From assembly GCA_947177035.1 (NCBI GenBank), contig CAMWSS010000002.1, forward strand, positions 1 to 64,000: a stretch of 64,000 nt of DNA, in the 5' to 3' direction. Source of the stretch: an uncultured Porphyromonadaceae bacterium. Lineage in GTDB: Bacteria; Bacteroidota; Bacteroidia; Bacteroidales; Muribaculaceae. Positions 26,035 through 35,221 of the stretch are shown in pieces. Under the pieces are notes generated by a model. That model was not told the DNA's origin. It did no database searches and was given only the letters and a program-made list of their open reading frames with translations. Each line of letters begins with the position of its first letter. The first letter of the stretch is position 1. Position numbers and translations under genes: made by a program.

Positions 26035-27231
26035 ATGAAAAAGGACGCACTACTGATCCGCCTGCTCCGCACCAACATATCGAAAGCACAACTGACCGGA
26101 TATGTGGTTGCCAACGTGATCGGACTCGCCGTCATCCTGACAGGCGTGCTGTTCTATAGCGACTGCACCACAACATCAACAGAAACCGATGACCGCTTCA
26201 TGGCCAACGACTATGTGATCGTCTCGAAAAACATCGACGGCATCGCATTCGCTCCGGTCGCTTTCTCCGAAAACGAAATTGCCGACATTGCCCGACAGCC
26301 ATGGGCTCGAAAAGTCGGCCGCTTCTCATCCTCACAATTCGGCATGCGCGCATCCGCAAGCCTCGGAGGCCGCGGACTCTCCACATACATGTTCTGCGAA
26401 TCAGTCCCCGACGAATTCTTCGACATAAAACCGGCCCGCTGGAACTTCGACCCACAGCACCCCTTCATTCCTATAATAATAAGCAAAGACTACCTCTCGC
26501 TCTATAACTTCGGCTTCGCAATGCCACAAGGACTGCCGAAACTAAGCGAAGACGTCATCGGATCAATCCCAATCGACGTGACACTAACAGGCCAAAACGG
26601 ACTCTCCGCCACATTCGAAGCCGCCATCGTCGGATTCTCATCACGCCTGAACACCATCGCCGTCCCACAATCATTCATCGACTGGGCCAACAACCGCTTC
26701 GCCCCCGGCAGCACCACAGAAAACGCCTGGTCATCGCGCCTGATAGTCAAAACCGATCCGCTCCTGACATCACAGATGCAGGAATACTTCTCAACACGCG
26801 ACATAGAAATCGCAGGCGACCGCGAAGCCGACTCCCGGATTGCCGGCCTAATGCGCACGGTGGCCATAGCAGTCACCGCCAACGGAGCCATAATCTGCGC
26901 ACTGGCATTCTTCATCCTGACACTGAGCATATACCTGCTGCTCCAAAAAAACGAAAACATGCTCCGAAACGTAATCCGCCTCGGATACCAGCCCAACAAA
27001 GTCAGCCGGATATACGAACGCATTGTCACACACATAAACTGCGGCATCGGCGCCATTGCACTGACAGCATCCCTCGCCGCACGCTCGCTCTGGCTTCCGG
27101 CGCTCCATTCCGCAGGACTCGGCGGAGGCAACATCTGGACCGCCATCGGAGCCACCGCAGCCTTCATCGCCCTCTCATCAGCCCAGAACACCATGCTGAT
27201 ACGCCGCCGCATCTCAGCGCTATCGTCATGA
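26035..27231 (+). CDS. FtsX/MacB-type ABC permease
   Basis: A 398-residue membrane protein. One helix near residues 18-40 is followed by a large periplasmic domain (about 45-275). Three hydrophobic segments come at the end (about 285-395, including ALAFFILTLSIYLLLQ). This is the FtsX/LolC/MacB layout: one helix, a periplasmic domain, then three helices. With the ATPase and lipoprotein genes it forms a three-gene module, which could move lipoproteins, signal, or act on the envelope. Such permeases normally dimerise, and only one is encoded here, so a homodimer is likely. Confidence 0.85.
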   Translation: MKKDALLIRLLRTNISKAQLTGYVVANVIGLAVILTGVLFYSDCTTTSTETDDRFMANDYVIVSKNIDGIAFAPVAFSENEIADIARQPWARKVGRFSSSQFGMRASASLGGRGLSTYMFCESVPDEFFDIKPARWNFDPQHPFIPIIISKDYLSLYNFGFAMPQGLPKLSEDVIGSIPIDVTLTGQNGLSATFEAAIVGFSSRLNTIAVPQSFIDWANNRFAPGSTTENAWSSRLIVKTDPLLTSQMQEYFSTRDIEIAGDREADSRIAGLMRTVAIAVTANGAIICALAFFILTLSIYLLLQKNENMLRNVIRLGYQPNKVSRIYERIVTHINCGIGAIALTASLAARSLWLPALHSAGLGGGNIWTAIGATAAFIALSSAQNTMLIRRRISALSS

Positions 27232-27250
27232 ACCTCCCCCACCTCTTACT

Positions 27251-27312
27251 CTGACAGCACCACACCCCTCGATCTCAGCCCCGACTGACAGAAATGTCAG
27301 TTCAGACTGACA
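27251..27312 (+). promoter_or_regulatory. CTGACA/TGTCAG inverted sites upstream of dnaK promoter
   Basis: CTGACA occurs at 27251-27256, 27285-27290 and 27307-27312, and TGTCAG at 27295-27300. The last three form two overlapping palindromes with spacings of 4 and 6 bases. They lie about 30-90 bases upstream of the sigma-54-like promoter, where an enhancer-binding activator would sit. Confidence 0.6.
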
Positions 27313-27342
27313 CAAAAAACATCACCGGCCCGCCCAACATTT

Positions 27343-27359
27343 TTGGCACGCTATTTGTT
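27343..27359 (+). promoter_or_regulatory. Sigma-54-like promoter of dnaK
   Basis: TTGGCACG, then CTAT and TTGTT. The GG pair (27345-27346) and the G of the second element (27357) are separated by exactly 10 bases, as in the sigma-54 -24/-12 consensus TGGCACG-N4-TTGCW; only the C of GC is replaced by T. No TAnnTTTG promoter was found in the same gap. Confidence 0.6.
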
Positions 27360-27455
27360 ATGAAGACAAACGGAAACCCTCAAAACCCAGGGTGACTCCA
27401 AACAACCTCTTGAATTAACAAATAAGAAAAAACAAATAAAACTCAGACCAAAATT

Positions 27456-29369
27456 ATGGGTAAAATTATCGGTATCGACTTAGGCACCACCAACTCCTGC
27501 GTGGCTGTCCTCGAGGGCAAAGACCCCGTTGTCATTCCTAACAGTGAAGGACGCAACACCACCCCGTCGGTGGTCGCTTTCACCGATGGTGGCGAACGCA
27601 AGGTTGGCGACCCGGCCAAACGTCAGGCCATCACGAACCCCACCCGCACAGTATACTCAATCAAACGCTTCATGGGCGAAAACTGCCAGCAGGTGTCCGA
27701 CGAAATCAAACGCATGCCCTATAAAGTCGTATGCGGCGCAAACAACACCCCCCGCGTCGACATCGACGGAAGAGAATACACCCCACAGGAAATCTCGGCA
27801 ATGATTCTCCAGAAAATGAAGAAAACCGCCGAAGACTACCTCGGACAAACCATCAGCGAAGCTGTCATCACAGTGCCGGCATACTTCAACGACGCACAGC
27901 GCCAGGCCACCAAAGAAGCCGGAGAAATTGCCGGACTCACAGTGCGCCGAATCGTCAACGAACCCACCGCCGCTGCACTGGCATACGGACTCGACAAACA
28001 GGGAAGCGACCAGAAAATCGCGGTATTCGACCTTGGCGGCGGCACATTCGACATATCCATCCTCGAACTCGGCGACGGTGTCTTTGAAGTAAAATCTACC
28101 AACGGCGACACCCACCTCGGCGGCGACGACTTCGACCACGTGATCATCGACTGGCTCGCCGATGAATTCCTCAAAGACGAAGGAGTGGACCTGCGCAAAG
28201 ATCCGATGGCTATGCAGCGACTCAAAGAAGCTGCCGAAAAAGCTAAAATCGAACTCTCCAGCACAACATCCACCGAAATCAACCTGCCATACATCATGCC
28301 CGTCAACGGCATGCCAAAACACCTGGTCAAGACACTCACACGCGCCAAATTCGAACAACTGGCCGACCGTCTCATCCAGGCCACTGTCGAACCCTGCCGC
28401 AAAGCCATGCAGGACGCCGGACTCACCCCGGCCGAAATCAACGAAGTGATCCTCGTCGGCGGCTCAACCCGAATCCCTGCCATCCAGCAGAAAGTCAAAG
28501 AAATATTCGGCAAAGAACCCAACAAGAGCGTAAACCCTGACGAAGTGGTGGCAATCGGTGCCGCAATCCAGGGCGGAGTGCTCAGCGGCGACGTCAAAGA
28601 CGTGCTCCTGCTCGACGTTGTGCCCCTGTCAGTCGGCATCGAAACCCTCGGCGGCGTGATGACCAAACTGATCGAAGCCAACACCACCATCCCGACACGC
28701 AAAAGCGAAGTCTTCTCAACAGCTGCCGACAACCAGCCGTCTGTTGAAATCCACGTGCTCCAGGGCGAACGCCCCATGGCCAAAGACGACAAGACTCTCG
28801 GCAAATTCCACCTCGACGGCATCGCCCCCGCACCCCGCGGCATCCCGCAGATCGAAGTGACATTTGAAGTCGACGCCAACGGCATCCTCAACGTCAGCGC
28901 AAAAGACAAAGCCACCGGCAAAGAACAGAGCATACGCATCGAAGCTTCGAGCGGCCTGACCGACGCCGAAATCCAGCGCATGAAATCAGAAGCCGAAGCC
29001 AACGCTGCCGCCGACGCAAAAGAAAAAGAACGCGTCGACACCATCAACAAAGCTGACTCCATCATCTTCCAGACCGAGAAACAGCTTGGCGAACTGGGCG
29101 ACAAAATCCCGGCCGACAAAAAAGCCGTCATCGAAAGCGCCCTCCAGAAACTCAAAGACGCCCACAAGTCTCAAGACGTCACTGCCATCGAAGCTGCCAT
29201 CAAAGAAATTGAAACAGCATTCGGACAGGCCCAGCAAGACATCCTCAACGCTCAGGCTCAAGCCCAGCAGCAGGCCCAGCAACAGGGCGGAGCGCAGGCC
29301 GGCGGCCCCACCCCCGGCGCCAACGACGAAGGCCACGTCACCGACGTAGACTTCGAGGAAGTAAAATAA
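27456..29369 (+). CDS. dnaK: Chaperone DnaK (Hsp70)
   Basis: A 637-residue Hsp70 chaperone that refolds and protects proteins with DnaJ and GrpE. The ATPase domain starts [20 protein letters not shown], followed by [32 protein letters not shown] and [15 protein letters not shown]. The linker [11 protein letters not shown] and the peptide-binding domain follow. A helical lid with a Gln/Ala-rich tail then leads to DVDFEEVK at the end. Length is normal. It stands alone without grpE or dnaJ. The region upstream suggests sigma-54 control, and a strong terminator follows at 29391. Confidence 0.98.
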   Translation: MGKIIGIDLGTTNSCVAVLEGKDPVVIPNSEGRNTTPSVVAFTDGGERKVGDPAKRQAITNPTRTVYSIKRFMGENCQQVSDEIKRMPYKVVCGANNTPRVDIDGREYTPQEISAMILQKMKKTAEDYLGQTISEAVITVPAYFNDAQRQATKEAGEIAGLTVRRIVNEPTAAALAYGLDKQGSDQKIAVFDLGGGTFDISILELGDGVFEVKSTNGDTHLGGDDFDHVIIDWLADEFLKDEGVDLRKDPMAMQRLKEAAEKAKIELSSTTSTEINLPYIMPVNGMPKHLVKTLTRAKFEQLADRLIQATVEPCRKAMQDAGLTPAEINEVILVGGSTRIPAIQQKVKEIFGKEPNKSVNPDEVVAIGAAIQGGVLSGDVKDVLLLDVVPLSVGIETLGGVMTKLIEANTTIPTRKSEVFSTAADNQPSVEIHVLQGERPMAKDDKTLGKFHLDGIAPAPRGIPQIEVTFEVDANGILNVSAKDKATGKEQSIRIEASSGLTDAEIQRMKSEAEANAAADAKEKERVDTINKADSIIFQTEKQLGELGDKIPADKKAVIESALQKLKDAHKSQDVTAIEAAIKEIETAFGQAQQDILNAQAQAQQQAQQQGGAQAGGPTPGANDEGHVTDVDFEEVK

Positions 29370-29390
29370 CCTCCAAAACCACAAAATAAG

Positions 29391-29431
29391 AAAAAGGAGT
29401 GTAGCCAGCACGGTTACACTCCTTTTTTTTT
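29391..29431 (+). terminator. dnaK terminator (copy 1)
   Basis: GGAGTGTA and TACACTCC form a stem extended by A/T pairs, followed by nine T. It is 22 bases after the dnaK stop. Almost the same sequence occurs again at 30150-30189. Confidence 0.85.
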
Positions 29432-29475
29432 ACAAATACCTATGCGAGGAATATGTGAAGTTCAGAAAATTTTTG

Positions 29476-29483
29476 TAACTTTG
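29476..29483 (+). promoter_or_regulatory. -7 element for the small antitoxin-like gene
   Basis: TAACTTTG matches TAnnTTTG 27 bases before the ATG at 29511. The -33 region is weak (a TG-rich stretch near 29454), so it is a partial match. Confidence 0.5.
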
Positions 29484-29510
29484 ATGTTGAATAAGAAACA
29501 ATTATAGATT

Positions 29511-29720
29511 ATGTCGGAAGCTGAAATGAACAGTTATCGACTCACGTCGATGGAGGAGCCGGGCGACGAGCGCATGGCCCAGATTATGCGTGAGGTTGCC
29601 GAGGATGCCCGCAAAAGCACCCGCCGTGCTGCCGAGCGCGTGGCTGCCGGGATTGAAGCAGCTACGCAGGCAGCACAAGAGAAATGGGGCGATGCAATAA
29701 ACAGAATATTACATCCTTAG
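29511..29720 (+). CDS. Small protein, probable antitoxin partner of zeta toxin remnant
   Basis: A 69-residue charged, helical protein. It has an N-terminal segment (NSYRLTSMEEPGDERMAQIM) and a long Ala/Arg/Glu helix (AEDARKSTRRAAERVAAGIE). From memory, similar short proteins precede zeta-toxin-type kinases in Bacteroidetes, and here it directly precedes, and overlaps by 20 bases, a zeta fragment. So it is probably the antitoxin of a broken pair. This rests on context and recall, not a search. The C-terminal end may be altered by the same deletion that removed the toxin start. Confidence 0.6.
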   Translation: MSEAEMNSYRLTSMEEPGDERMAQIMREVAEDARKSTRRAAERVAAGIEAATQAAQEKWGDAINRILHP

Positions 29721-30033
29721 AGCGAAGCAAGCCGGATTCTTCATCCGCCTGTTCTTCGTATCCACTGAATCTCCGACAATCAACGCAAAGCGTGTCGCTC
29801 AACGAGTGTTGGATGGAGGACATGATGTGCCAATTCCCAAAATTATATCCCGATACGACAAGTCTATTGCCAACTGCAAAATCCTATCTGGGATAGTTGA
29901 CAGGCTCTATATCTATGACAACTCGATTGAGAACGCAGAAGCCCGTCTTTTGTTCCGACTGAGCGACGGCGAGCTTGCAAAACGCTATGTCGATGAGCTT
30001 CCCGCCTGGGCATCGACTATACTTCCAAGATAG
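29701..30033 (+). pseudogene. Zeta-toxin-family kinase, C-terminal half only
   Basis: The open frame gives AKQAGFFIRLFFVSTESPT, then RVAQRVLDGGHDVPIPKIIS, IVDRLYIYDNSIENAEARLL and ELPAWASTILP. This is the second half of a zeta-type P-loop kinase: the aromatic/basic strand, the GGHDVP substrate-recognition turn and the YDNS strand. The Walker A half, about 110 residues, is missing, and an in-frame stop lies at 29698. There is no start codon near the beginning. The remnant is therefore inactive as a toxin. A second frame (about 29997-30113, ending IIMRLQNIDY) may be debris of another gene. Confidence 0.75.
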
Positions 30034-30149
30034 AAAACGACAAGGGAACCGATGTCATTCCTATGGACTTGAATATCCAAATTATCATGCGACTACAAAA
30101 CATTGATTATTGAGAAAGTCATCTCAATCCAGCAACATCCAAACCCACC

Positions 30150-30189
30150 AAAAAAGGAGTGTAGCCAACACGGTTACACTCCTTTTTTT
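30150..30189 (+). terminator. Second copy of the dnaK-type terminator
   Basis: It repeats the 29391-29431 element with one difference in the 39-base core (A for G in the loop). The preceding 20 bases are also loosely similar. It is the end of the antitoxin/zeta segment. Confidence 0.85.
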
Positions 30190-30258
30190 GCTAAAACAAC
30201 CAGATCCAATTTAATGGCAAAAGACCTTCAACATGCGCTGTGGCTGACTGCGAGAAAC

Positions 30259-30289
30259 TTGTAAATATCGACCATATACACTATCTTTG
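30259..30289 (+). promoter_or_regulatory. Promoter of the SGNH protein gene
   Basis: TTG (30259-30261), a 20-base spacer, then TATCTTTG (30282-30289), 33 bases before the chosen start codon. Starting translation further upstream, at 30287, would put the start codon inside the promoter, which supports the ATG at 30323. Confidence 0.8.
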
Positions 30290-30322
30290 CACATTATAAT
30301 TCACTTTAAATCATTACACCCC

Positions 30323-32923
30323 ATGAAACTGCACAAATGGCTCCTTGGCGCAACAATTTTAGCATCAGCCCTTACAGCCAGAGGCGATGAACCATTCCGC
30401 ATGCACCGCTATGATTCATTCAACGCTTGCAAAGTAAACGAAAACAGCATCGTGTTCATCGGCAACTCCATAACGAATATGGGAGCATGGCCGGAACATT
30501 TCGGCGACGACAGCCGATTCATAAACAGAGGCAACTCCGGATGCTACTCCTATGAATCACTCGATGAACTGGAAAGCATACTCGTGGGCAAACCAGCAAA
30601 AATCTTCGTGATGGTAGGCACCAACGATATAGGCGGACTCACCGGCACTCCGGAAAGCATCGCACTCAACGCCCGCGTGATGATCGAACGAGTGAAACGC
30701 GAAAGCCCGGCCACCAGACTATACATCACCAGCTGTTTCCCAAGCCAGAACGGTTACCGCAACCTGACAAACCTCGGCGAAACCAACCGGCTGCTGCAAG
30801 AAGTATGTGACCAGACAGGGACTGCATATGTGGATCTTTGGAACGAACTCATGGGAATAACCACCGGAGCATTATCCACCGACAATCTGCACATCAATGC
30901 AAAAGGATACTACATCTGGAGCAAAAAGATCGCCGAACTGCTTGCCGACGACGGCGTGACAGTGACCCTTCCGGCCAACCCAACCCTCGTCACCGGCGGA
31001 CTCAACTACTCATGGGGCATGCGCGTGGGACTATTCGGAGCGCTGCCAGTCAAGGCCGATGACGTGCTGATGATCGGCGACGAAATGATCAACGGCGGCG
31101 AATGGCACGAACTGCTCAACTGTCCGCGCATCAAAAACCGTGGTTCCGGCTGGGGCTATGGAGGAGTTATCAACGGTCTGCCAAGCTGGGCAAACATGAT
31201 CGAACCAATATTCAAATCCAACGCCAACAAACAGACTCCCGCGCAGACATATCTCTATGCCGGCGTGGCACAGGTCAACGGATCGGAACCAATCAGCTCC
31301 ATCGTGTCGCAATACCAGACCGTGGTCAACAACATCAAGAAACACGCCCCCGACACAAGACTGCACCTTATGTCGCTGCTCCCGGTGAGCAACGCCGCCG
31401 CCAACAGCCGCGTGAAACAGTTCAACCAACACCTGCGCGAAATGGCCGCCACCGGAGGAGACACATACGTTGACATATTCTCCCCCCTGGCACTGCCCGA
31501 CGGAAGCCCCGATCCGGCATACATCACCGACAATTACGTATATGCCGCCGGCTACAACAGAATAGCCAGAGTGCTTGCTCCGCTTATCGGCGACGACTGC
31601 TCCGTGATGAGCGAAGAAGAATTCACCAGCCACCACGCCACCATCGAAGCGCGACGCAGACTCGGCCTGGTGATCAACAAAGCCCTAACCCTGCCCGTAG
31701 GCACCACCACAGGCACATACGACATCGAATCCATGGGCGCCCTCAACAATAAGCTCGACGAAATATACAACGCCCTCGGCAGTGACAACACATCGACAGA
31801 GGGACTCGCCGCGCTGGCAAAGGAGTGCGAACCTCTGCTCAGCCAGGCTCAAGTGCTCAACCAGCCCAACTCCACATCATGGTACACCATCTGTTCTTCA
31901 CGGCGCGACAACCGCTATGTCACCGTCGACAATGAGACTGGACTGCTCACCGGCAACAGCGAGTCATCATCGTCGGCCGCCCAATGGCGATTTGAAAAGC
32001 GCGACGACGGCACCTGGAATATCATCAACCGCTTCACCGGACACTACATCACCCCCGTCGCCCCTCAAAATTCACAACTCTCCGCATCAGCCTCCGAACC
32101 TTCAGCCGGATGGACACTCTCAAACGGATCCACCACACGACTCTACATAATAACCTCCGGCACCACCCAGCTCAACCAGACCACATCGGCATTGGGCTAC
32201 AAAGTCTACAACTGGGGCTATGGCAGCGTCACCGACGCACCCGGATCGTTCAACACCACCGATGCCGGATGCGAATTCACCATCACTGAACTCGACAAGG
32301 ACGCACCGGTCATCGATCCTGACAAAATCATATTCGAGCCAACCCCGAGCACCGAAGCCGAAACAGTCTGGCACGTGTTTTTCACCCCCATGCGCGAAAA
32401 CAAATATGTCAGTGCCGACACCTCGGCTACAGGCCCCATGACCGGAACAAGCAATGCAGAAGGCCAGGCCGTGCAATGGAAGATAGTGCCGCGCGAGGGA
32501 GAAAGCTCGTTCGACATAATCAACCGCCAGACCGGCGGCTACATCAACCCTGCATCGGCCGCAAACGGACAACAGCTCCACACCTCCGCCTCAAGCCCGG
32601 CCAAAGGCTGGCAATTTTCAGCCGCGGCAACCGCCGGACACTACATTGTCACCTCCGAAGGCAGCGTGCAGCTGCATCAGGCCAACGGAGGCAACGCCTA
32701 CAAGATTTTCAACTGGGGAAGCGGCACGAACACCACCGACGCAGGCTGCCAATACCGCATCAAAGTCGTCGACATTGTGAAAAACCCCGAAGTGGGCTTA
32801 AGCATGACCGCCACTGACGGAAACGACGATGACGCGGTCTTCGACCTCCTCGGCCGCCGCGTCAACGCCACTCCATCCAAAGGAATCTATATCATCAACG
32901 GCACAAAGACCCTTGTGCGCTGA
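30323..32923 (+). CDS. Secreted protein: active SGNH + dead SGNH + two lectin-like modules
   Basis: An 866-residue secreted protein with a signal peptide (about 1-22). The first SGNH/GDSL hydrolase domain (about 35-215) keeps GNSIT with the nucleophile Ser, the Gly region NRGNSGCYS, the Asn block GTNDI, and the Asp-His block DNLHINAKGYY; it may deacylate glycans. A second SGNH domain (about 240-430) aligns with it but has GDEMI, GVAQV and DNYVYAAGY in the same places, so Ser, Asn and His are all lost. Two related beta-rich modules follow (about 515-650 and 675-810), each with an aromatic/Asn-rich core such as WNIINRFTGHYI. They resemble RICIN-type or fascin-like trefoils. The tail (DLLGRRVNATPSKGIYIING) matches other secreted proteins here. 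Confidence 0.85.
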   Translation: MKLHKWLLGATILASALTARGDEPFRMHRYDSFNACKVNENSIVFIGNSITNMGAWPEHFGDDSRFINRGNSGCYSYESLDELESILVGKPAKIFVMVGTNDIGGLTGTPESIALNARVMIERVKRESPATRLYITSCFPSQNGYRNLTNLGETNRLLQEVCDQTGTAYVDLWNELMGITTGALSTDNLHINAKGYYIWSKKIAELLADDGVTVTLPANPTLVTGGLNYSWGMRVGLFGALPVKADDVLMIGDEMINGGEWHELLNCPRIKNRGSGWGYGGVINGLPSWANMIEPIFKSNANKQTPAQTYLYAGVAQVNGSEPISSIVSQYQTVVNNIKKHAPDTRLHLMSLLPVSNAAANSRVKQFNQHLREMAATGGDTYVDIFSPLALPDGSPDPAYITDNYVYAAGYNRIARVLAPLIGDDCSVMSEEEFTSHHATIEARRRLGLVINKALTLPVGTTTGTYDIESMGALNNKLDEIYNALGSDNTSTEGLAALAKECEPLLSQAQVLNQPNSTSWYTICSSRRDNRYVTVDNETGLLTGNSESSSSAAQWRFEKRDDGTWNIINRFTGHYITPVAPQNSQLSASASEPSAGWTLSNGSTTRLYIITSGTTQLNQTTSALGYKVYNWGYGSVTDAPGSFNTTDAGCEFTITELDKDAPVIDPDKIIFEPTPSTEAETVWHVFFTPMRENKYVSADTSATGPMTGTSNAEGQAVQWKIVPREGESSFDIINRQTGGYINPASAANGQQLHTSASSPAKGWQFSAAATAGHYIVTSEGSVQLHQANGGNAYKIFNWGSGTNTTDAGCQYRIKVVDIVKNPEVGLSMTATDGNDDDAVFDLLGRRVNATPSKGIYIINGTKTLVR

Positions 32924-32955
32924 ACACCTCACGCATCACAAAACCGAACAAAACC

Positions 32956-33006
32956 AAACTGCACTCCGGAAGTCGGGTATGAAACTTCCGGAGTGCAGTT
33001 TTTTTT
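32956..33006. terminator. Bidirectional terminator between convergent genes
   Basis: A perfect 18-bp stem (32956-32973 with 32984-33001) with a 10-base loop has an A-run on its left and a T-run on its right. It can serve the SGNH gene (plus) and the GH20 gene (minus, ending 33029). Confidence 0.9.
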
Positions 33007-33028
33007 GTGTTATTATGCCTTATCTGGC

Positions 33029-35221
33029 TCAGTCAGCCTTTCGGACAAAGATCAGCCCCTGGGAATCGGTGCCGCCGGTAGAAACAGCGTCATATACCAG
33101 AGTGAAAGGCGTACCGGCTTCAAAACAATCGACTTCGACTTCATAAATGGCACCGGCAACGAATTCCGAACGTTCCACCCTTGCAATCAACTCATCACGC
33201 TTGTAGAGTTCAAGAGTCGCGGTCTGAAGTCGGTCGGCTCCGGATTCAGGCACAAAAGTGACAATGAATCTGCCGTTGCCCGAGATTTTGCCTGTGCAGT
33301 CAGTGCGCATTTTGGCCGGAGTGGTCGGCACCTGCTTCGGCGTCCACTCGTCAGTAAACGCGCCCAGATCCGAATATTCCGAATAGTCACGCACCTCCAT
33401 CAGCGGCAAAGAATAATGGCGCGGCGACATCATATTGATGGCCATAAACTTATATGACTTATCAACAGTCACCGGACCGGAATACACAGCCGAATGACGA
33501 GTCGGCCAGGTGCCGTCGGTGGTGTAGCGTATTGTCGCGCCATCAACATTCGGAGTCAGAGCGAAAGTCACCGTGCCATCAGGATTCACCGTGCGGGATT
33601 CCACCTCGGGCACCGGCACACGGTAATTCACACCCATAGCCTCCAGACGATTGAAATGCGACCCCATACGGTCACTAAAATCTGCCCACTCCCGCTTTGA
33701 CTGCGGAGTCCATGCCAGCTCAGAGAGAGCGAGCATACGCGGCATGACAAAATGCTCGACATACTGCATCGAACGGTTTTCATTCAGCGCCGGAATATCC
33801 TGCAACAGAGTTCCGTGAATGAACTGGTCGCTCCACATGCTGCCCTGCACGCCAATCACGCATCCGTCCGGCGAATAATCCTCCAGAGGCATCGTGTAGG
33901 CCTTCTCCACCGACACTGGCGGCATCCAGGTCGCATGCTTCGGCTCGCCGGGAAGTCCGCTTTCAGGGAAATCGAAATACAGGTGTGAGGCCGGCGTGAG
34001 AATGACCTTATGACGGCCACCGCGCGAAACCGAAGTGGAATCGGACGGATCATGCCACACCAGCGCAGTCACCGGGGTCTCGACATCGCCGCGAAGCACT
34101 ATCTCCTCCCAGCCGATGACCTTGCGACCGCGCTCCTTCATCCATCCGGCCACCTTGTTGGTAAGCCAGCCCTGAAGTTCAGAAGCCTTGGCAAGACCCT
34201 CGCGTTTCATCAGCGCCTGACAATCCGGACACTCCTCCCAGCGGGAATACACAGCCTCGTCACCGCCTATATTGATATATGGGCTTGGAAACAGCTCTAC
34301 AGTCTCATCAAGAATGTCGCGAAGGAAAGTAAGCGACGTTTCCTTTCCGGGGCAGATCAGATCGCGGCTGATAAAGTGCTGACGCGGCACGGAATGAATC
34401 TCGCCGGTGCAGCCGAGCCATGGATATGCCACAATGGCGGCTAGGAAATGGGCCGGAAACTCGATTTCAGGAATCACTTCCACCCCGCGCACCGCGGCAT
34501 ATTCTATAATATCGGCGATATCCTGCCGCGAATAAAATCCGCCGAGCCTGTCGGCACCCTCGCCGGCCCACGCGCCGACTTCAGTCAGCAACGGATACTT
34601 CTTGCTCTCCATGCGCCAGCCGCAATCGTCGATAAAATGAAACTGAAGCTTGTTGAGCTTATAGGCAGCCATAATGTCAATAAAGCGCTTCACGTATTCA
34701 GGCTCGTAATAATATCGTGCGGCGTCGAGCATCATGGCTCTGAAGGGATAATCGGGAGCATCGTCGACCACAACCGACGGCACAGACCAGTCTATGCCTT
34801 TCTGACGGGTCGGGGAATAAACTTCTGAAGGAAAATATTGCAACAGTGTCTGAATTCCATAAAACGCGCCTGCCGGATCGTGAGCGGCGATTGTCACACC
34901 CTTCGGAGTGACAGAAAGCCGGTATCCTTCGGCACGCGGAGCGGCCACAGTGTCAACGGTCAGTACAATCGCGCCCTTCTTCAACCCGATTTTAACCGGC
35001 AGATCCCATCCGGTAGGCGCGCCGAGCGCCAAAGCCAGATAATCGGCCTGAGATGCGAGTTGAGTATCGGCGGCAATAACCGACTTAGGAGTCAGCACAA
35101 ACGCTTTGTCAGAGGTAAACTGCTCTGACAGCGGCTTCGGAATCACTTGTGACCCGGAATTGACAGCCCCTGCGGCGCATGACGCCGCAAGGACACTGAT
35201 TGCAAATATTAATCGCTTCAT
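33029..35221 (-). CDS. Beta-N-acetylhexosaminidase (GH20)
   Basis: A 730-residue secreted hexosaminidase removing terminal beta-GlcNAc or GalNAc. After a signal peptide (1-19), the GH20 N-terminal domain covers about 25-145. The TIM barrel (about 155-500) includes MLDAARYYYEPEYVKRFID, LQFHFIDDCGWRMESKKYP and INIGGDEAVYSRWEEC. D321-E322 are the substrate-assisted catalytic pair. The C-terminal part has a chitobiase-type domain (IRYTTDGTWPTRHSAVYSG) and a further beta domain. It overlaps the transglutaminase-like gene by ATGA, so the two are co-expressed. Confidence 0.95.
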   Translation of the reverse strand: MKRLIFAISVLAASCAAGAVNSGSQVIPKPLSEQFTSDKAFVLTPKSVIAADTQLASQADYLALALGAPTGWDLPVKIGLKKGAIVLTVDTVAAPRAEGYRLSVTPKGVTIAAHDPAGAFYGIQTLLQYFPSEVYSPTRQKGIDWSVPSVVVDDAPDYPFRAMMLDAARYYYEPEYVKRFIDIMAAYKLNKLQFHFIDDCGWRMESKKYPLLTEVGAWAGEGADRLGGFYSRQDIADIIEYAAVRGVEVIPEIEFPAHFLAAIVAYPWLGCTGEIHSVPRQHFISRDLICPGKETSLTFLRDILDETVELFPSPYINIGGDEAVYSRWEECPDCQALMKREGLAKASELQGWLTNKVAGWMKERGRKVIGWEEIVLRGDVETPVTALVWHDPSDSTSVSRGGRHKVILTPASHLYFDFPESGLPGEPKHATWMPPVSVEKAYTMPLEDYSPDGCVIGVQGSMWSDQFIHGTLLQDIPALNENRSMQYVEHFVMPRMLALSELAWTPQSKREWADFSDRMGSHFNRLEAMGVNYRVPVPEVESRTVNPDGTVTFALTPNVDGATIRYTTDGTWPTRHSAVYSGPVTVDKSYKFMAINMMSPRHYSLPLMEVRDYSEYSDLGAFTDEWTPKQVPTTPAKMRTDCTGKISGNGRFIVTFVPESGADRLQTATLELYKRDELIARVERSEFVAGAIYEVEVDCFEAGTPFTLVYDAVSTGGTDSQGLIFVRKAD

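Noticed and set aside
27836..29167. A 443-codon open frame antisense to dnaK
   Set aside because: It is the mirror of a certain dnaK gene. Its Ser/Arg-rich sequence has no recognisable domain and arises from codon bias in GC-rich DNA.
29684..29896. A 70-codon open frame across the antitoxin/zeta junction
   Set aside because: It runs in a different frame from both the small gene and the zeta remnant; its Ser/Pro-rich sequence has no motif.
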